DNA from: Betaproteobacteria bacterium HGW-Betaproteobacteria-7
Lineage (GTDB): Bacteria > Pseudomonadota > Gammaproteobacteria > Burkholderiales > Rhodocyclaceae
DNA: 64,000 nucleotides
Assembly: GCA_002840765.1 (NCBI GenBank)
Contig: PHCE01000010.1
Location: forward strand, 62,001-126,000
Direction: 5' to 3'
The notes under the pieces were generated by a model. The model ran no database searches. It was given only the letters and a program-made list of their open reading frames with translations, and had not been told where the DNA came from. Position numbers and translations under genes: made by a program. Of this stretch, positions 1-11,561 are shown piece after piece (position 1 is the first letter of the stretch; the number at the start of each line of letters is the position of its first letter).

Positions 1-196
1 CCAGCCAGGATGGACTACCAGTGGGCAGCAGGCGGGCAACGAGGCCGAGCGGCGGACGAGTAATCAGGGCGAATAGCTGATAGATCGGATTGCGCTCGCG
101 GCGGGCGCCACTGATGACATGCAGGAAGCCCAGGGCCAGCAGGGAGAGGCCGAGCATTTCGACGATAGCGCGCAGGGCGGCAATCAGGAAGGACAT
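1..196 (-). CDS. Small hydrophobic membrane protein, 3' end outside window
   Basis: The ATG at 196 opens a frame that runs off the left edge; 65 codons are visible. The protein begins MSFLIAALRAIVEMLGLSLL, a likely membrane segment, followed by a basic stretch (GARRERNPIYQ) and a second hydrophobic run ending RPPLGLVARLLP. That layout loosely resembles YggT-like proteins, but I cannot name the family. It starts 11 bases after the stop of the DUF4212 gene on the same strand, with AGG upstream of the ATG, so it is probably the last gene of the symporter operon. The function is unknown; a membrane accessory to the transporter is only a guess. Confidence 0.6.
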   Translation of the reverse strand, partial: MSFLIAALRAIVEMLGLSLLALGFLHVISGARRERNPIYQLFALITRPPLGLVARLLPTGSPSWL

Positions 197-207
197 CGGC
201 CTGCCGC

Positions 208-462
208 TTAATCGTCCTCGATGCGGTATTCCTCATCGAGGGCGCGCATGCGGCGGTTGTAGAACCAGATGATCAGCAGGTAGATGATCAGGATGCCCTG
301 GGCTCCCATGTAGAAGCCAAGGGGAAAGCCGAAGATGACGATCTCGTTGAGTTCGCGGGCGAACCAGTTCATGACGAAGGTGACCAGCACCCAGATCACG
401 AACAGGCCGGCCGTCAGCTGGCGCGTCTGACGCCAGTAGTTGGCGCGATCGCTCTGGCTCAT
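208..462 (-). CDS. DUF4212 symporter small subunit
   Basis: An 84-residue protein with two membrane segments (about 17-38 and 44-66) and a charged C-terminus. The opening NYWRQTRQLTAGLFVIWVLV, the middle FARELN and FGFPLGFYMGAQG match the DUF4212 (sodium/substrate symporter small subunit) family, which is normally encoded next to a VC_2705-type sodium/solute symporter. Here its ATG overlaps the end of that symporter gene by 4 bases, so the two are translationally coupled. It is expected to sit in the inner membrane as the small partner of the transporter, which probably carries acetate or another short carboxylate. Confidence 0.9.
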   Translation of the reverse strand: MSQSDRANYWRQTRQLTAGLFVIWVLVTFVMNWFARELNEIVIFGFPLGFYMGAQGILIIYLLIIWFYNRRMRALDEEYRIEDD

Positions 463-2498
463 CGCTCGCTCCCGTCATGGCCGTGGCGGATGCCGTCGAG
501 GAAGCGCGCGGCGCCTGGATAGGGCTTGGTGAACAGGCTGACCAGGATGATGGTGACAAAGCCACCGATGATGCCGAAAACACCGGCAGAGGTAGATTGA
601 ATCTGGAACCACGGCTCCATCTTCAGACCGTGTATGCCGAGCCAGGTGACACCGTCAAACTCGAGACGCATGATGTAGTAGATGGTCAGCGAAATGCCGA
701 CCACCATACCGGCGAGCGCCCCGGTTCGGGTGGCTCGATTCCAGAAGATACCGAGCACGAGAGCGGGGAAAAAGGCCGAGCCGGCAATGGAGAAGGCCCA
801 GGCAACCATCGACAGGATGGTGCCGGGTTTTTCGGCAGCCACCGTGGCCGCCAGCACGGCGACCAGCAGGAGCAGCGACTTGGAGATGACCAGGCGCAAC
901 TGGGTCGAGGCGTTGGGGCGCATGATCCGGTAATAGACATCGTGCGACAGGGCACTGGTGATGGTCAGCAGCAGGCCATCGGCCGTGGACAGGGCGGCAG
1001 CCAGGGCGCCGGCAGCAACGAGACCGGAGATGACGTAAGGCATGCCGGCGATTTCCGGGGTCGCCAGCACGATGACGTCAGGGTTCAGCGATAGTTCGGC
1101 CAGTTGCAGGATGCCATCGCGATTGATGTCCTCGATGCTGACCAGGCCGACTTTGGTCCAGGCTGCCACCCAGCCCGGCAGCTTGGCGATCGGGAGTTCG
1201 GCGAGATTGCTGAGCACCTCGAACTTGGCGAAAACCGCATAGGCCGGGGCCGTCATGTACAGGGCGAGGATGAAGAGCAGCGACCAGAAGACGGATTCGC
1301 GCGCCTGGCGAACGGTCGGCGTGGTGTAGAAGCGGATCAGCACATGTGGCAGCGCAGCGGTACCGACGGTCAGGCAGAAGATCAGGGCGATGAAGTTGAT
1401 CTTCTGCGTCAGCTGCATTTCCGGCGTCTCGCCGGGGAAAGCTTCGGCGTGATGGATCGGCGGCTTGCTGCGCTCGACCGCCGCGAACATTTCCTTTTCC
1501 CAACGGACTCTTGCCTGTTCGGAATCCTGAGGCAGATCGCGGCGTTGGCGTTCGAGGACGACGATGTCGCGCATCTGCGCATCGCTGGCCTTCAGCCGGT
1601 TGATCTCGTTCGACAGGTAGTCACGCTCATGATTGAGCGAATCCGGCAACTGCATGATCTTCTGCGCGTAGCTATCGGCCCGTTCGAGGAATAGCTGGCG
1701 GACTTCCTTTTCCTTGTCGGTGTCGAACAGACGTTCTTCCATCTGCGTGACGTCCTGCAGCACCTTGCCATAAACCAGTTGCGGCACAGGGCTGCCGGTG
1801 ATGTTGTAGGAAAGGATGGCGACCGGCGCCACATAAGCAACGATGAGAATCACGTACTGCGCCACCTGCGTCCAGGTGACGGCGCGCATACCGCCAAGAA
1901 ATGAACAGACAAGAATACCGGCAAGGCCGACGAAGACACCGATCTCGAACTGCAGGCTGACGAAACGACTGGTGATGACGCCGACGCCATAGATCTGGGC
2001 GACGACATAGACGAAGGAAGCGAGGATGGCGGCAGCGACGGCGACCAGTCGGATGGCGTTGCCGCCGTAGCGGGCGCCGAGAAAATCGGGAATGGTGTAT
2101 TGCCCGAAACGGCGCAGATAAGGCGCCAGCAGCAGGGCAACCAGGACAAATCCGCCGGTCCAGCCGATGATGTAGGCCAGCCCCTGGAATCCCGTCAGGT
2201 AGAGAGTTCCCGCCAGACCCATGAAGGAGGCGGCGCTCATCCAGTCGGCGCCGGTGGCCATGCCGTTGAAGAAGGCCGGCACCCGGCGGCCGGCGATGTA
2301 GTACTCGGAAACATCCGAGGTGCGGCTGGCGATGCCGATGGCCGCATACATCGTGATGGTGAAGAAGAGGAAGGCGTAGCCGATCCAGCGTGGTGGCATG
2401 CCCTGCCGTTCGAAGAACGCCAGGGCCAGCACGAACAGCAGGAAGCTGCCCGTGTAGTACAGGTAGTAACGCTGCAGCCGGGTCAGGGAACCAAGCAT
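459..2498 (-). CDS. VC_2705-type sodium/solute symporter (acetate-type)
   Basis: A 679-residue inner-membrane transporter of the SSF (SLC5) family, with about 13 membrane segments. SSF signatures include SEYYIAGRRVPAFFNGMATG near residue 65 and ADWMSAASFMGLAGTLYL just after it. A long hydrophilic insertion at about 235-350, rich in charged residues (MEERLFDTDKEKEVRQLF), separates two membrane blocks and is typical of the VC_2705 subgroup rather than plain ActP. It is coupled to DUF4212 downstream and lies in the same strand run as acs and a CrbS-like kinase, so acetate or another short carboxylate driven by Na+ is the likely substrate. Substrate is inferred from context. Confidence 0.9.
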   Translation of the reverse strand: MLGSLTRLQRYYLYYTGSFLLFVLALAFFERQGMPPRWIGYAFLFFTITMYAAIGIASRTSDVSEYYIAGRRVPAFFNGMATGADWMSAASFMGLAGTLYLTGFQGLAYIIGWTGGFVLVALLLAPYLRRFGQYTIPDFLGARYGGNAIRLVAVAAAILASFVYVVAQIYGVGVITSRFVSLQFEIGVFVGLAGILVCSFLGGMRAVTWTQVAQYVILIVAYVAPVAILSYNITGSPVPQLVYGKVLQDVTQMEERLFDTDKEKEVRQLFLERADSYAQKIMQLPDSLNHERDYLSNEINRLKASDAQMRDIVVLERQRRDLPQDSEQARVRWEKEMFAAVERSKPPIHHAEAFPGETPEMQLTQKINFIALIFCLTVGTAALPHVLIRFYTTPTVRQARESVFWSLLFILALYMTAPAYAVFAKFEVLSNLAELPIAKLPGWVAAWTKVGLVSIEDINRDGILQLAELSLNPDVIVLATPEIAGMPYVISGLVAAGALAAALSTADGLLLTITSALSHDVYYRIMRPNASTQLRLVISKSLLLLVAVLAATVAAEKPGTILSMVAWAFSIAGSAFFPALVLGIFWNRATRTGALAGMVVGISLTIYYIMRLEFDGVTWLGIHGLKMEPWFQIQSTSAGVFGIIGGFVTIILVSLFTKPYPGAARFLDGIRHGHDGSER

Positions 2499-2507
2499 CC
2501 GGCCGGT

Positions 2508-3179
2508 TTAATTAATCCGCCGCAGGAAACTGCTGGCGCGGGATTCCCCGATCAGTTTGGCCGCCGTTTCGATTTCCTTGCTACTGGCACGCACAAGCAA
2601 CATCTGGAAAAGTCTCGACAGCAACAGCGAGTTCTCCATGGCATTGCGCCGCCCGCTGCCGACGTCCAGCCCGAAGGCTTCGAGCCAGTGATCGAGCGGC
2701 ATGACCTTGCTGTTCTTGGCCGGAAACAGCGAGGGCAGCAACCAGGCCAGATCGATCCACTGCGGCTGGAAATCGACGCCGAGCCGCTCCTTGCAGGCGC
2801 GCTGGATAAATCCGCCGACGAAAGGCACGTGGTAGGTAACCAGCGGCGCCTTGGCAGCATGCTGCAGGAAGGCGAGCAATTGGCGTTCAACCGCCCCGCC
2901 CTCTTCGCCGCCCTCGGCAAAATCGATGTACAGCGCATCTCCGGGCAGGATCGCCGACTGGTGCACCGATGAGGTGGCGATGCCCAGCAGTTGGTCAGTC
3001 TCCGGATCGGTACCGCTGGTGGCGACATCGACAACGACGTAGCGGGTATGAAAATGCGGGCCATCGAGAGACGGCGCTGCCAGCTCGCGCCAGGCCTCGA
3101 GCCCGGCCCGCACATCTTCCGGCAGATGCGCCGGGACGTCGCTCCGGAACAGGAATTTCTTGATCCCGAACATGATCAT
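2508..3179 (-). CDS. DEDDh exonuclease-like protein with catalytic residues lost
   Basis: A 223-residue protein with the DnaQ/RNase T fold, in which the nuclease motifs are broken. Motif I reads VVVDVATSGTDP where active members have DxETTG, so the glutamate is alanine. Motif II reads YHVPFVGGFI instead of HNxxFDxxFL, so the aspartate is gone. Motif III reads RRNAMENS instead of RHNALEDA, so both the histidine and the final aspartate are replaced. Only the first aspartate remains, so metal-dependent cleavage is unlikely. It overlaps the end of the cNMP/CBS/DUF294 gene by 4 bases. Pseudomonas clusters of this type carry a nuclease gene here; this copy may be a binding or scaffold protein. Confidence 0.85.
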   Translation of the reverse strand: MIMFGIKKFLFRSDVPAHLPEDVRAGLEAWRELAAPSLDGPHFHTRYVVVDVATSGTDPETDQLLGIATSSVHQSAILPGDALYIDFAEGGEEGGAVERQLLAFLQHAAKAPLVTYHVPFVGGFIQRACKERLGVDFQPQWIDLAWLLPSLFPAKNSKVMPLDHWLEAFGLDVGSGRRNAMENSLLLSRLFQMLLVRASSKEIETAAKLIGESRASSFLRRIN

Positions 3180-5146
3180 TGCACCTGGTAGTCAAGCTTC
3201 AGGCGCGACTGGATCTTGCGCGCCTGACGGAAGGATTCCTTGAGGATGCGGCGATCCAGTTCATTGAGCTTTTCCGGATCGATCAGGTTGTCCCCCTGCC
3301 GGCCCGGCTCGCCTTCCAGATACTGGTGCTGCAGACGCAGCAACTGAATGAAGTTCAAAGCATCGAGCACAGCATTGACTTCTTCCGGCTTGGTGGACAG
3401 GCGCTGCGAGGCCAGGCGCAGGCGCTGGATGGAATTGGTGTTGTGCACACCGGTAGCCAGCGCATAAATACGAGCGACGTCGACAAAGATGCGCGAGCCG
3501 TATTTCTTGAGGTCGATCTTGCCCGGATGGTCGGCTTCCAGATCGGTGACGAAATCGCGGATCTTGCCGAGGGGCGGCCCGACTTCCAGGGCATTGCGCG
3601 CCATTGCCTGCAGGAATACCGGCGTCGCCGAGGCCTGCGACAGCAAGTGGCGGCGCATGCTGTCGGCCAGTTCGCCCTTGCCGAACAAGGTCCGGAAGTC
3701 AAAGAAGATCGTCGCGTTGAGCAAAGCCTTCGGTTCCGGGGTGCGGATCCACTTGCTGAACTGGCCCTTCCACTCTTCGAGCGTCATGCACCACTGCGGA
3801 TTGCTGGCCATGATGTTGCCCTTGCACAGCGGGAAACCGACAGCGTCGAGGTCCTTGTTGGTATCCAGCGCGAAGTCGAGGAAGCGCTGCTTGAGGGCGT
3901 CCTTGTCCATACCTTCAGGGACCAGGAAGACGATGCCGTTGTCCTGGTCGGTACTGAAGGTCTGCTCGTCGCGCCCTTCCGAGCCGAAGGCCAGCCAGGC
4001 CCAGTCGATGCCGTCGAACGAATGCTTGTCCAGATTGAGCTGGATGACCCGCCGGGTCAGCGCATCGTTCAGGGCCGAGATGAACTGCGTCAATTGCTCG
4101 GCGCCGATACCCTGGGCGAGCATGTTGAAGGATAGCTGGCGCACATCGGCGGCCGACTGCTTGAGGGAATCGACATTAGCTGCCGACTCGATGGTCTGGC
4201 GGATCTGGCGCAGGCCAACACGCTGCAGGGCGAACAGGTCGCGTTCGGAAACGACGCCGGTCAGGCAGCCGGCATGGTCGGTGACCAGCACGTGGCGAAT
4301 GCCGTGGGTGGCCATGGCCAGCATCGCGTCATAGGCCGTGGCGTGCTCTTCCAGAGTGAACGGCGAGGCCGACATGGCCTGACTGATCGGCGCCGTCAGC
4401 GGCAGATCGGCGAGCACGACGCGGTCGAGCAGATCGCTGCGGGTGAAGATGCCAACCGGCTTCTTGTCGGCGTCGGTCACCACCATCGAACCGATGCCGA
4501 TGCGCGACATGGTTTCCAGGGCCTCACGCAGGGGCGTTTCCGGCATGACGGATACCGGATTGCGGGCACCGATGCCTTCCAGTGGTGAATTGAGCGTTTG
4601 CTGCTCGCTCGCCTTCTGGGCGAACTGCTGCTGCAATTGCCGGCGCGACTGGTCGAGCAAACTGGCGATGTACTGGGTACAGAACAGGTTGAATTCCGGA
4701 CTGCTGGCCATCAAGGCCAGATAGTCCTTGGCCGGCAACTGGTAGCAGAAGCAGTCTTCGACGGCCGTGTAGATATTGGTCGACGGGCGGCCGGCGGTGA
4801 CCGCGCCGATCGGGAAGCTCTCGCCTGCCCCCAGGCTGAGGATGGAATATTCGGTAACCGTCACCTCGCCGGCCTGACGGGCCTGCACCTTGCCGGACTC
4901 GATCAGGTAGAAGAAGCGGACAGGGCCGGCATCCGGCCCGATGATTTCGCTGCCGGCAGGGTAGAAGGCGATCTGCGCCTTTTCGCCAAAGCTCTGCAGC
5001 GCCTCAGCCGACATCTTGTTGAACGGTGCATGCTTCTTCAGGAAGGCTTGGGTATTGCCGGCCATACGGCGTCGCCCCTCGTCGCGCAGTTGATCGACGA
5101 CACCGGTGTCGGGTGCTCCCTGCTGTTCAGACGTGCGCTGCGACAT
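3176..5146 (-). CDS. cNMP-binding/CBS/DUF294 nucleotidyltransferase-like protein
   Basis: A 656-residue cytoplasmic signalling protein. Domains in order: cyclic-nucleotide-binding fold (about 40-160), two CBS motifs (about 195-315), a DUF294 nucleotidyltransferase-like domain (about 340-480) and its C-terminal helical partner (about 510-650). The NTase signature is intact: FGSEGRDEQTFSTDQDNG supplies GS followed by DxD. Proteins of this family sit next to SSF symporters and DnaQ-like nucleases in many proteobacteria; the reaction they catalyse is not established. CBS domains usually bind adenylates, so an energy or acyl-adenylate signal is plausible. It overlaps the pseudo-exonuclease gene and is followed 19 bases upstream by a shorter paralogue. 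Confidence 0.9.
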   Translation of the reverse strand: MSQRTSEQQGAPDTGVVDQLRDEGRRRMAGNTQAFLKKHAPFNKMSAEALQSFGEKAQIAFYPAGSEIIGPDAGPVRFFYLIESGKVQARQAGEVTVTEYSILSLGAGESFPIGAVTAGRPSTNIYTAVEDCFCYQLPAKDYLALMASSPEFNLFCTQYIASLLDQSRRQLQQQFAQKASEQQTLNSPLEGIGARNPVSVMPETPLREALETMSRIGIGSMVVTDADKKPVGIFTRSDLLDRVVLADLPLTAPISQAMSASPFTLEEHATAYDAMLAMATHGIRHVLVTDHAGCLTGVVSERDLFALQRVGLRQIRQTIESAANVDSLKQSAADVRQLSFNMLAQGIGAEQLTQFISALNDALTRRVIQLNLDKHSFDGIDWAWLAFGSEGRDEQTFSTDQDNGIVFLVPEGMDKDALKQRFLDFALDTNKDLDAVGFPLCKGNIMASNPQWCMTLEEWKGQFSKWIRTPEPKALLNATIFFDFRTLFGKGELADSMRRHLLSQASATPVFLQAMARNALEVGPPLGKIRDFVTDLEADHPGKIDLKKYGSRIFVDVARIYALATGVHNTNSIQRLRLASQRLSTKPEEVNAVLDALNFIQLLRLQHQYLEGEPGRQGDNLIDPEKLNELDRRILKESFRQARKIQSRLKLDYQVQ

Positions 5147-5165
5147 ATTCAGAAACTCCCCTGTT

Positions 5166-6224
5166 TCAAAGTGCGTAGTTTAGCTTGAGACGCTGTTGGA
5201 GACGGCGCGCCTGGCGCAAGGATTCGAGCAGAATGGCGGTATCGACTTCATGCAACGACGAGGGCTTGAAGCCGCGATGGGCAACCTCGTCGCCAACCCG
5301 GTCAGCCAGTTGCTGATCGAGGCGCAGGCGCAGGACATGGGCGAAAGCCGCATCGGCGGCGGCGATTTCAGCTGGCGTCATCCCGGCCAGCTTGCCGGCC
5401 TCACGCAGGCGCTCGCTGGTATTGACTGCGCGTACGCCGGTGGCCAGGGCAAAGATGCGTGCCGCATCGACGAAGATGCGGCTGCCTGATTTCTTCAGAT
5501 CGAGCGCACCCTCGCCATCGGCAGCCACTGACCCACGAAAATTGAGCGGCACTGAGGCCTGCAGGGCATTGGCCACCATCAGGTGCTGAAACGCCGGCGT
5601 ATCGGTGGTCAGGGCGAGAATCAGCGAACGCAGGCGCTCCCCCAGCTCGCACTGGCCGCACAGCGGTCGCAAGTCGAAGAAGATGGTCGCGTTGAGCAGG
5701 GCCGTCGGTTCCGGCCGGCGCACCCAGTCAATGAAGCATTCGCGCCATTCGTCGTAGGACAGGCACCAGGCCGGGTTGCCGGCCATGATCTGGCCGCTGC
5801 ACAGGGCGAAACCGCAATCAGCCAGGCGCTGGTTGACCTCCTGGGCGAAGGGCAGGAATAGCTGGCGCAGGGCATCCGCCTCGCGCTGGTCGGTGGCGGC
5901 AAAGACCAGGCCATTGTCCTGGTCGCTGACAAAAGTCTGCTCGTGGCGCCCTTCCGAACCCATCGCCAGCCAGCACCAGTCCACTGGCGGCAGGCGATGG
6001 CGGTGCGCGGTCAGGGCGATCAGGCGTTCGGTCAGGCGATCATTGAACAGTGAAACGAGCCGCGTCATCGCCTGGCCGCCAAAGCCGCGGCCGGCCAGGG
6101 CGAACAGGAAGGCGCGCAGACGACGAGCCAGTTCCGGGGCCTCGGCCGCCGATTCAAGCCCGGCCAGATCGGCCAGCAGGCGCTCCTGCTGGTGACAGGG
6201 CAACAGATCGACGAATTCCTCCAT
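5166..6224 (-). CDS. Stand-alone DUF294 nucleotidyltransferase-like protein
   Basis: A 352-residue paralogue of the C-terminal half of the adjacent cNMP/CBS protein, with no sensory domains of its own. The NTase core MGSEGRHEQTFVSDQDNG keeps GS and DxD. Other blocks shared with its neighbour are CSGQIMAGNPAWCLSYDEW, LLNATIFFDLRPL, LKKSGSRIFVDAARIFALAT and the C-terminal RQARRLQQRLKLNYAL. The start lies 4 bases after the stop of the exonuclease fusion, so they are cotranscribed. It probably arose by duplication and loss of the regulatory half. It could heterodimerise with its neighbour or act under control of the exonuclease protein. Substrate unknown. Confidence 0.88.
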   Translation of the reverse strand: MEEFVDLLPCHQQERLLADLAGLESAAEAPELARRLRAFLFALAGRGFGGQAMTRLVSLFNDRLTERLIALTAHRHRLPPVDWCWLAMGSEGRHEQTFVSDQDNGLVFAATDQREADALRQLFLPFAQEVNQRLADCGFALCSGQIMAGNPAWCLSYDEWRECFIDWVRRPEPTALLNATIFFDLRPLCGQCELGERLRSLILALTTDTPAFQHLMVANALQASVPLNFRGSVAADGEGALDLKKSGSRIFVDAARIFALATGVRAVNTSERLREAGKLAGMTPAEIAAADAAFAHVLRLRLDQQLADRVGDEVAHRGFKPSSLHEVDTAILLESLRQARRLQQRLKLNYAL

Positions 6225-6228
6225 GCGC

Positions 6229-8397
6229 CTAGTACTTGATGCGCGCGAAGTAGGTCTTTTCGGACGCTTCGAGTGCCTGGCGAACGGTGACGATACCCAA
6301 CTCCTCGAGCAGCGGCACCAATTTCAAGAAGACCTCACCGGTGGCGATGGCATCTTCCAGGGCGTTGTGCCGGGTTTCGATGCTGATGCCGAGGCGTTCG
6401 AGAATGACGTCGAGCTTGTGCGACTCCTGGTTGGGATGGACGACCGCCGAAAGCAGCAAGGTATCGAGCACCGGCTGCGAGAAGCGCAGCCCGGTGCGCT
6501 CTTCCTTGAGTTGCAGGAAACGCATGTCGAAAGCCGCGTTGTGGGCGATCAGCACGGTGTCCTCGCAGAACTCGTGGAAGGCGGGCAGGATGATGTCAAT
6601 GTTCGGCTTGCCGCGCACCATGTCCTCAGTGATGCCATGAATGGGAATGGACTCCGGCTTGAGCGGAATTTCCGGATCGACGATCTGGTCGAAAATCTCC
6701 TGGCTAAGCAGGCGATTGTTGACGATACGGGCGGCGCCGATCTGGATGATCTCGTCGCCTTTCGATGGCTCCAGGCCGGTGGTTTCGGTGTCGAAGACGG
6801 TGTAGGTCAAGTCGCTCAGCTTGCGGTCGAGATCGATCGACTTGTCGGCGAAGTTGAACAGGTCGAAGTCGTAATACTCCGGCCGGCCGCTGCCACGCTT
6901 GCGATCCTCGGCCTCGGCCTCGATCTTCGGCGTTGCCACCGGCAGGACGAAGCGGAAGAAGGCGCGGTGCGCCGCCTTTTCGCGCTGGTACCAGATCTCG
7001 CCACCATGGCGGTCGATAACGTCGCGCAGCGACAGCGGGCTGGCTTCGCTACCAATCTGCATCGTATCCATTTCCCAGGTGTAGAAGGTTTCCGAGGACA
7101 TCGCCGGCCCGGCCCAGATCAGGTCGAGATAGGCCAGCTTGCCTTCCGAGGTCAGGCGGAAGCGCAGCTCGCGCGGCGCGTAGTGATCCTGCAGTCGGCT
7201 GGCCAGGAAGACCAGGGCGAAGACCAGCGAAAAGCTGTCGGCCTTGATCCACAGCGCATCGTCCAGTTCCTCGGTTTTGGTCGCCAGTTTCAGCTTGTCG
7301 TCGATGCGCCGCTGGGCCGCCGCGATAACGTCGATGGCCAGCATATCCTCGAGCGGCCAACGGGTCTTCATCGAATCAGAGAATTCGAGCATGGTCTGAT
7401 CGAGTCGCTGGCTCATCGTCGCCGCTTCGTCAGCCACCACGCAGAGGAAACGTTCGCGCAGCTCCGGCTCCATGTCGGGGTAGTCGATCAGGTTACCGAC
7501 GGCGGCGCGGATATTGCCGAGCGCCGCCCGGCTGCCCTCGGTCAACGAATGCAGGACCTGATCGCGACGCGCCTCCTGTTCCAGGCTGCGCGTGATGTTC
7601 TCAACGGTCAGCACGAACCCCGACATGGTGGCTTCACCGTCAGCACCCGGCGCCATGACAGGCACCATCTGCACGCGCAGCAACTGGCCGCCGCGCGTCG
7701 TTGTGATGAAGTTGGAAATGGCCGTCTTGCCGGCGACAAGGCGCTGGTGAATGACTTCCTGGGCATGTTCGACCTGGCTTTTTTCGAGAATCGAGTGGAT
7801 CGAGCGACCGAGTCCGATCAGCGCGCCGCCCGATACCGAGGTTGGTCCTTGGGCCAGGGCCTTGAACTGCAGGCGGGCGCGATTGTTGTAAAGCAGGATG
7901 CGGCCGTCGAGATTGCAGACGACGACGGCCTGTGCCAGTTCCGACATCAGTGCCGCCAGGCGATTCTTTTCTTCTTCGACCGAAGCCTTGGCGCGGGCGA
8001 TCTGCGAATCGACATCGTCCATCAGCACGTCGCGCTGCTGCGCCAGATCGTTGGCGGCGCTGGCCAGTTGCTGAACTTCCGGCGGCCCTTCCATGGTGAC
8101 ACGGAAATTGCGGTTGGCGCTGAGCATCAGGCGCAGCTTCTCGGCCATGCGCAGCAGGCCTTCGACATACTGTTTGAACAGCTTGTGCAGCACGGCGACG
8201 CCAATGGCAAAACCGAACATGGTCATCATCGTCCCCACCGGCAGGCGCGACAGCAGCAGTTCGGTGAGCATCAGGCGCTCGGCTTCCTTCATGTCCACCC
8301 AGACCAGGAAGGAGGTGACGACGAACGGTCCGGTCATCAGCAACCCGAGAACACAGATGGCCAGCAGGAAACGGTATTTTGCCTTCATGGCATTCAT
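6229..8397 (-). CDS. Membrane PAS-pseudokinase-DEDDh exonuclease fusion
   Basis: A protein of about 722 residues. The N-terminus has two membrane segments (about 7-30 and 48-72), then a coiled linker and a PAS domain (AVVVCNLDGRILLYNNRARL). Next comes a kinase-like region whose end, VIDRHGGEIWYQREKAAHRA, resembles an HATPase C-terminus, but the phospho-acceptor histidine, N-box and G-boxes are not recognisable. The last 190 residues form an intact DEDDh exonuclease: FDTETTGLEP, HNAAFDMRFL and RHNALEDA. I placed the start at the ATG at 8397, preceded by GGGAT; a TTG at 8436 is an alternative with no clear ribosome site. Four bases separate it from the DUF294 gene. Substrate (DNA, RNA or a nucleotide signal) unknown. 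Confidence 0.85.
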   Translation of the reverse strand: MNAMKAKYRFLLAICVLGLLMTGPFVVTSFLVWVDMKEAERLMLTELLLSRLPVGTMMTMFGFAIGVAVLHKLFKQYVEGLLRMAEKLRLMLSANRNFRVTMEGPPEVQQLASAANDLAQQRDVLMDDVDSQIARAKASVEEEKNRLAALMSELAQAVVVCNLDGRILLYNNRARLQFKALAQGPTSVSGGALIGLGRSIHSILEKSQVEHAQEVIHQRLVAGKTAISNFITTTRGGQLLRVQMVPVMAPGADGEATMSGFVLTVENITRSLEQEARRDQVLHSLTEGSRAALGNIRAAVGNLIDYPDMEPELRERFLCVVADEAATMSQRLDQTMLEFSDSMKTRWPLEDMLAIDVIAAAQRRIDDKLKLATKTEELDDALWIKADSFSLVFALVFLASRLQDHYAPRELRFRLTSEGKLAYLDLIWAGPAMSSETFYTWEMDTMQIGSEASPLSLRDVIDRHGGEIWYQREKAAHRAFFRFVLPVATPKIEAEAEDRKRGSGRPEYYDFDLFNFADKSIDLDRKLSDLTYTVFDTETTGLEPSKGDEIIQIGAARIVNNRLLSQEIFDQIVDPEIPLKPESIPIHGITEDMVRGKPNIDIILPAFHEFCEDTVLIAHNAAFDMRFLQLKEERTGLRFSQPVLDTLLLSAVVHPNQESHKLDVILERLGISIETRHNALEDAIATGEVFLKLVPLLEELGIVTVRQALEASEKTYFARIKY

Positions 8398-8460
8398 CCC
8401 AGACAATGTTTGAGCCAACGGCAACCCGCACTGCAAGTCGCCGATCGGCGCCGCTGAAAA

Positions 8461-8832
8461 TCAGGCGACGCCGAGCATTTCCTTGACCTTGACCACCAGT
8501 TCCTTGGTCGAGAAAGGCTTGGTGACATAGGCATCGGCGCCGATCGCCAGTCCCTTGGCCACCTCGGTGTCGCGTCCCTTGGCCGTCAGCATGACGATCA
8601 ACAGCCCGCTACGGGTAGGATCGGCACGCAGTGCCTCGCAGACCTCGAAGCCGGATTTTTTCGGCATCATCACGTCAAGCAGCAGCAAGTCGGGATTGAA
8701 GGCGGCCACCTTGGCCAGGGCTTCCTCGCCGTCGGTAGCGACGGCGACTTCGAAGCCTTCCTTCTTCATCAGGAATTCCAGAGAAATGACGATGTTGGGT
8801 TCGTCATCGACGATCAGAATCTTGTGAGCCAT
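8461..8832 (-). CDS. Single-domain response regulator (CheY-like)
   Basis: A 123-residue receiver with no output domain. The acidic pocket (ILIVDDEPN), phospho-acceptor aspartate (LLLLDVMMPKKSGFE), conserved threonine (VMLTAKG) and lysine (YVTKPFS) are all present. A good ribosome site (AAGGGAGA) precedes the ATG. It lies 17 bases after the CrbS-like kinase and is the obvious phosphorylation partner. In the known CrbS/CrbR systems the regulator is a LuxR-type DNA-binding protein; here it is a bare receiver, so output must pass through another protein, possibly the exonuclease fusion encoded just downstream. Confidence 0.93.
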   Translation of the reverse strand: MAHKILIVDDEPNIVISLEFLMKKEGFEVAVATDGEEALAKVAAFNPDLLLLDVMMPKKSGFEVCEALRADPTRSGLLIVMLTAKGRDTEVAKGLAIGADAYVTKPFSTKELVVKVKEMLGVA

Positions 8833-8849
8833 GAGTTGAGTCTCCCTTG

Positions 8850-11561
<2,712 letters not shown>

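Noticed and set aside
6223..8457. A 744-codon plus-strand open frame opposite the exonuclease fusion
   Set aside because: It mirrors a gene with clear domains; its product is rich in His, Gln, Gly and Asp without any family motif, as expected from the third-position GC bias of the opposite strand.
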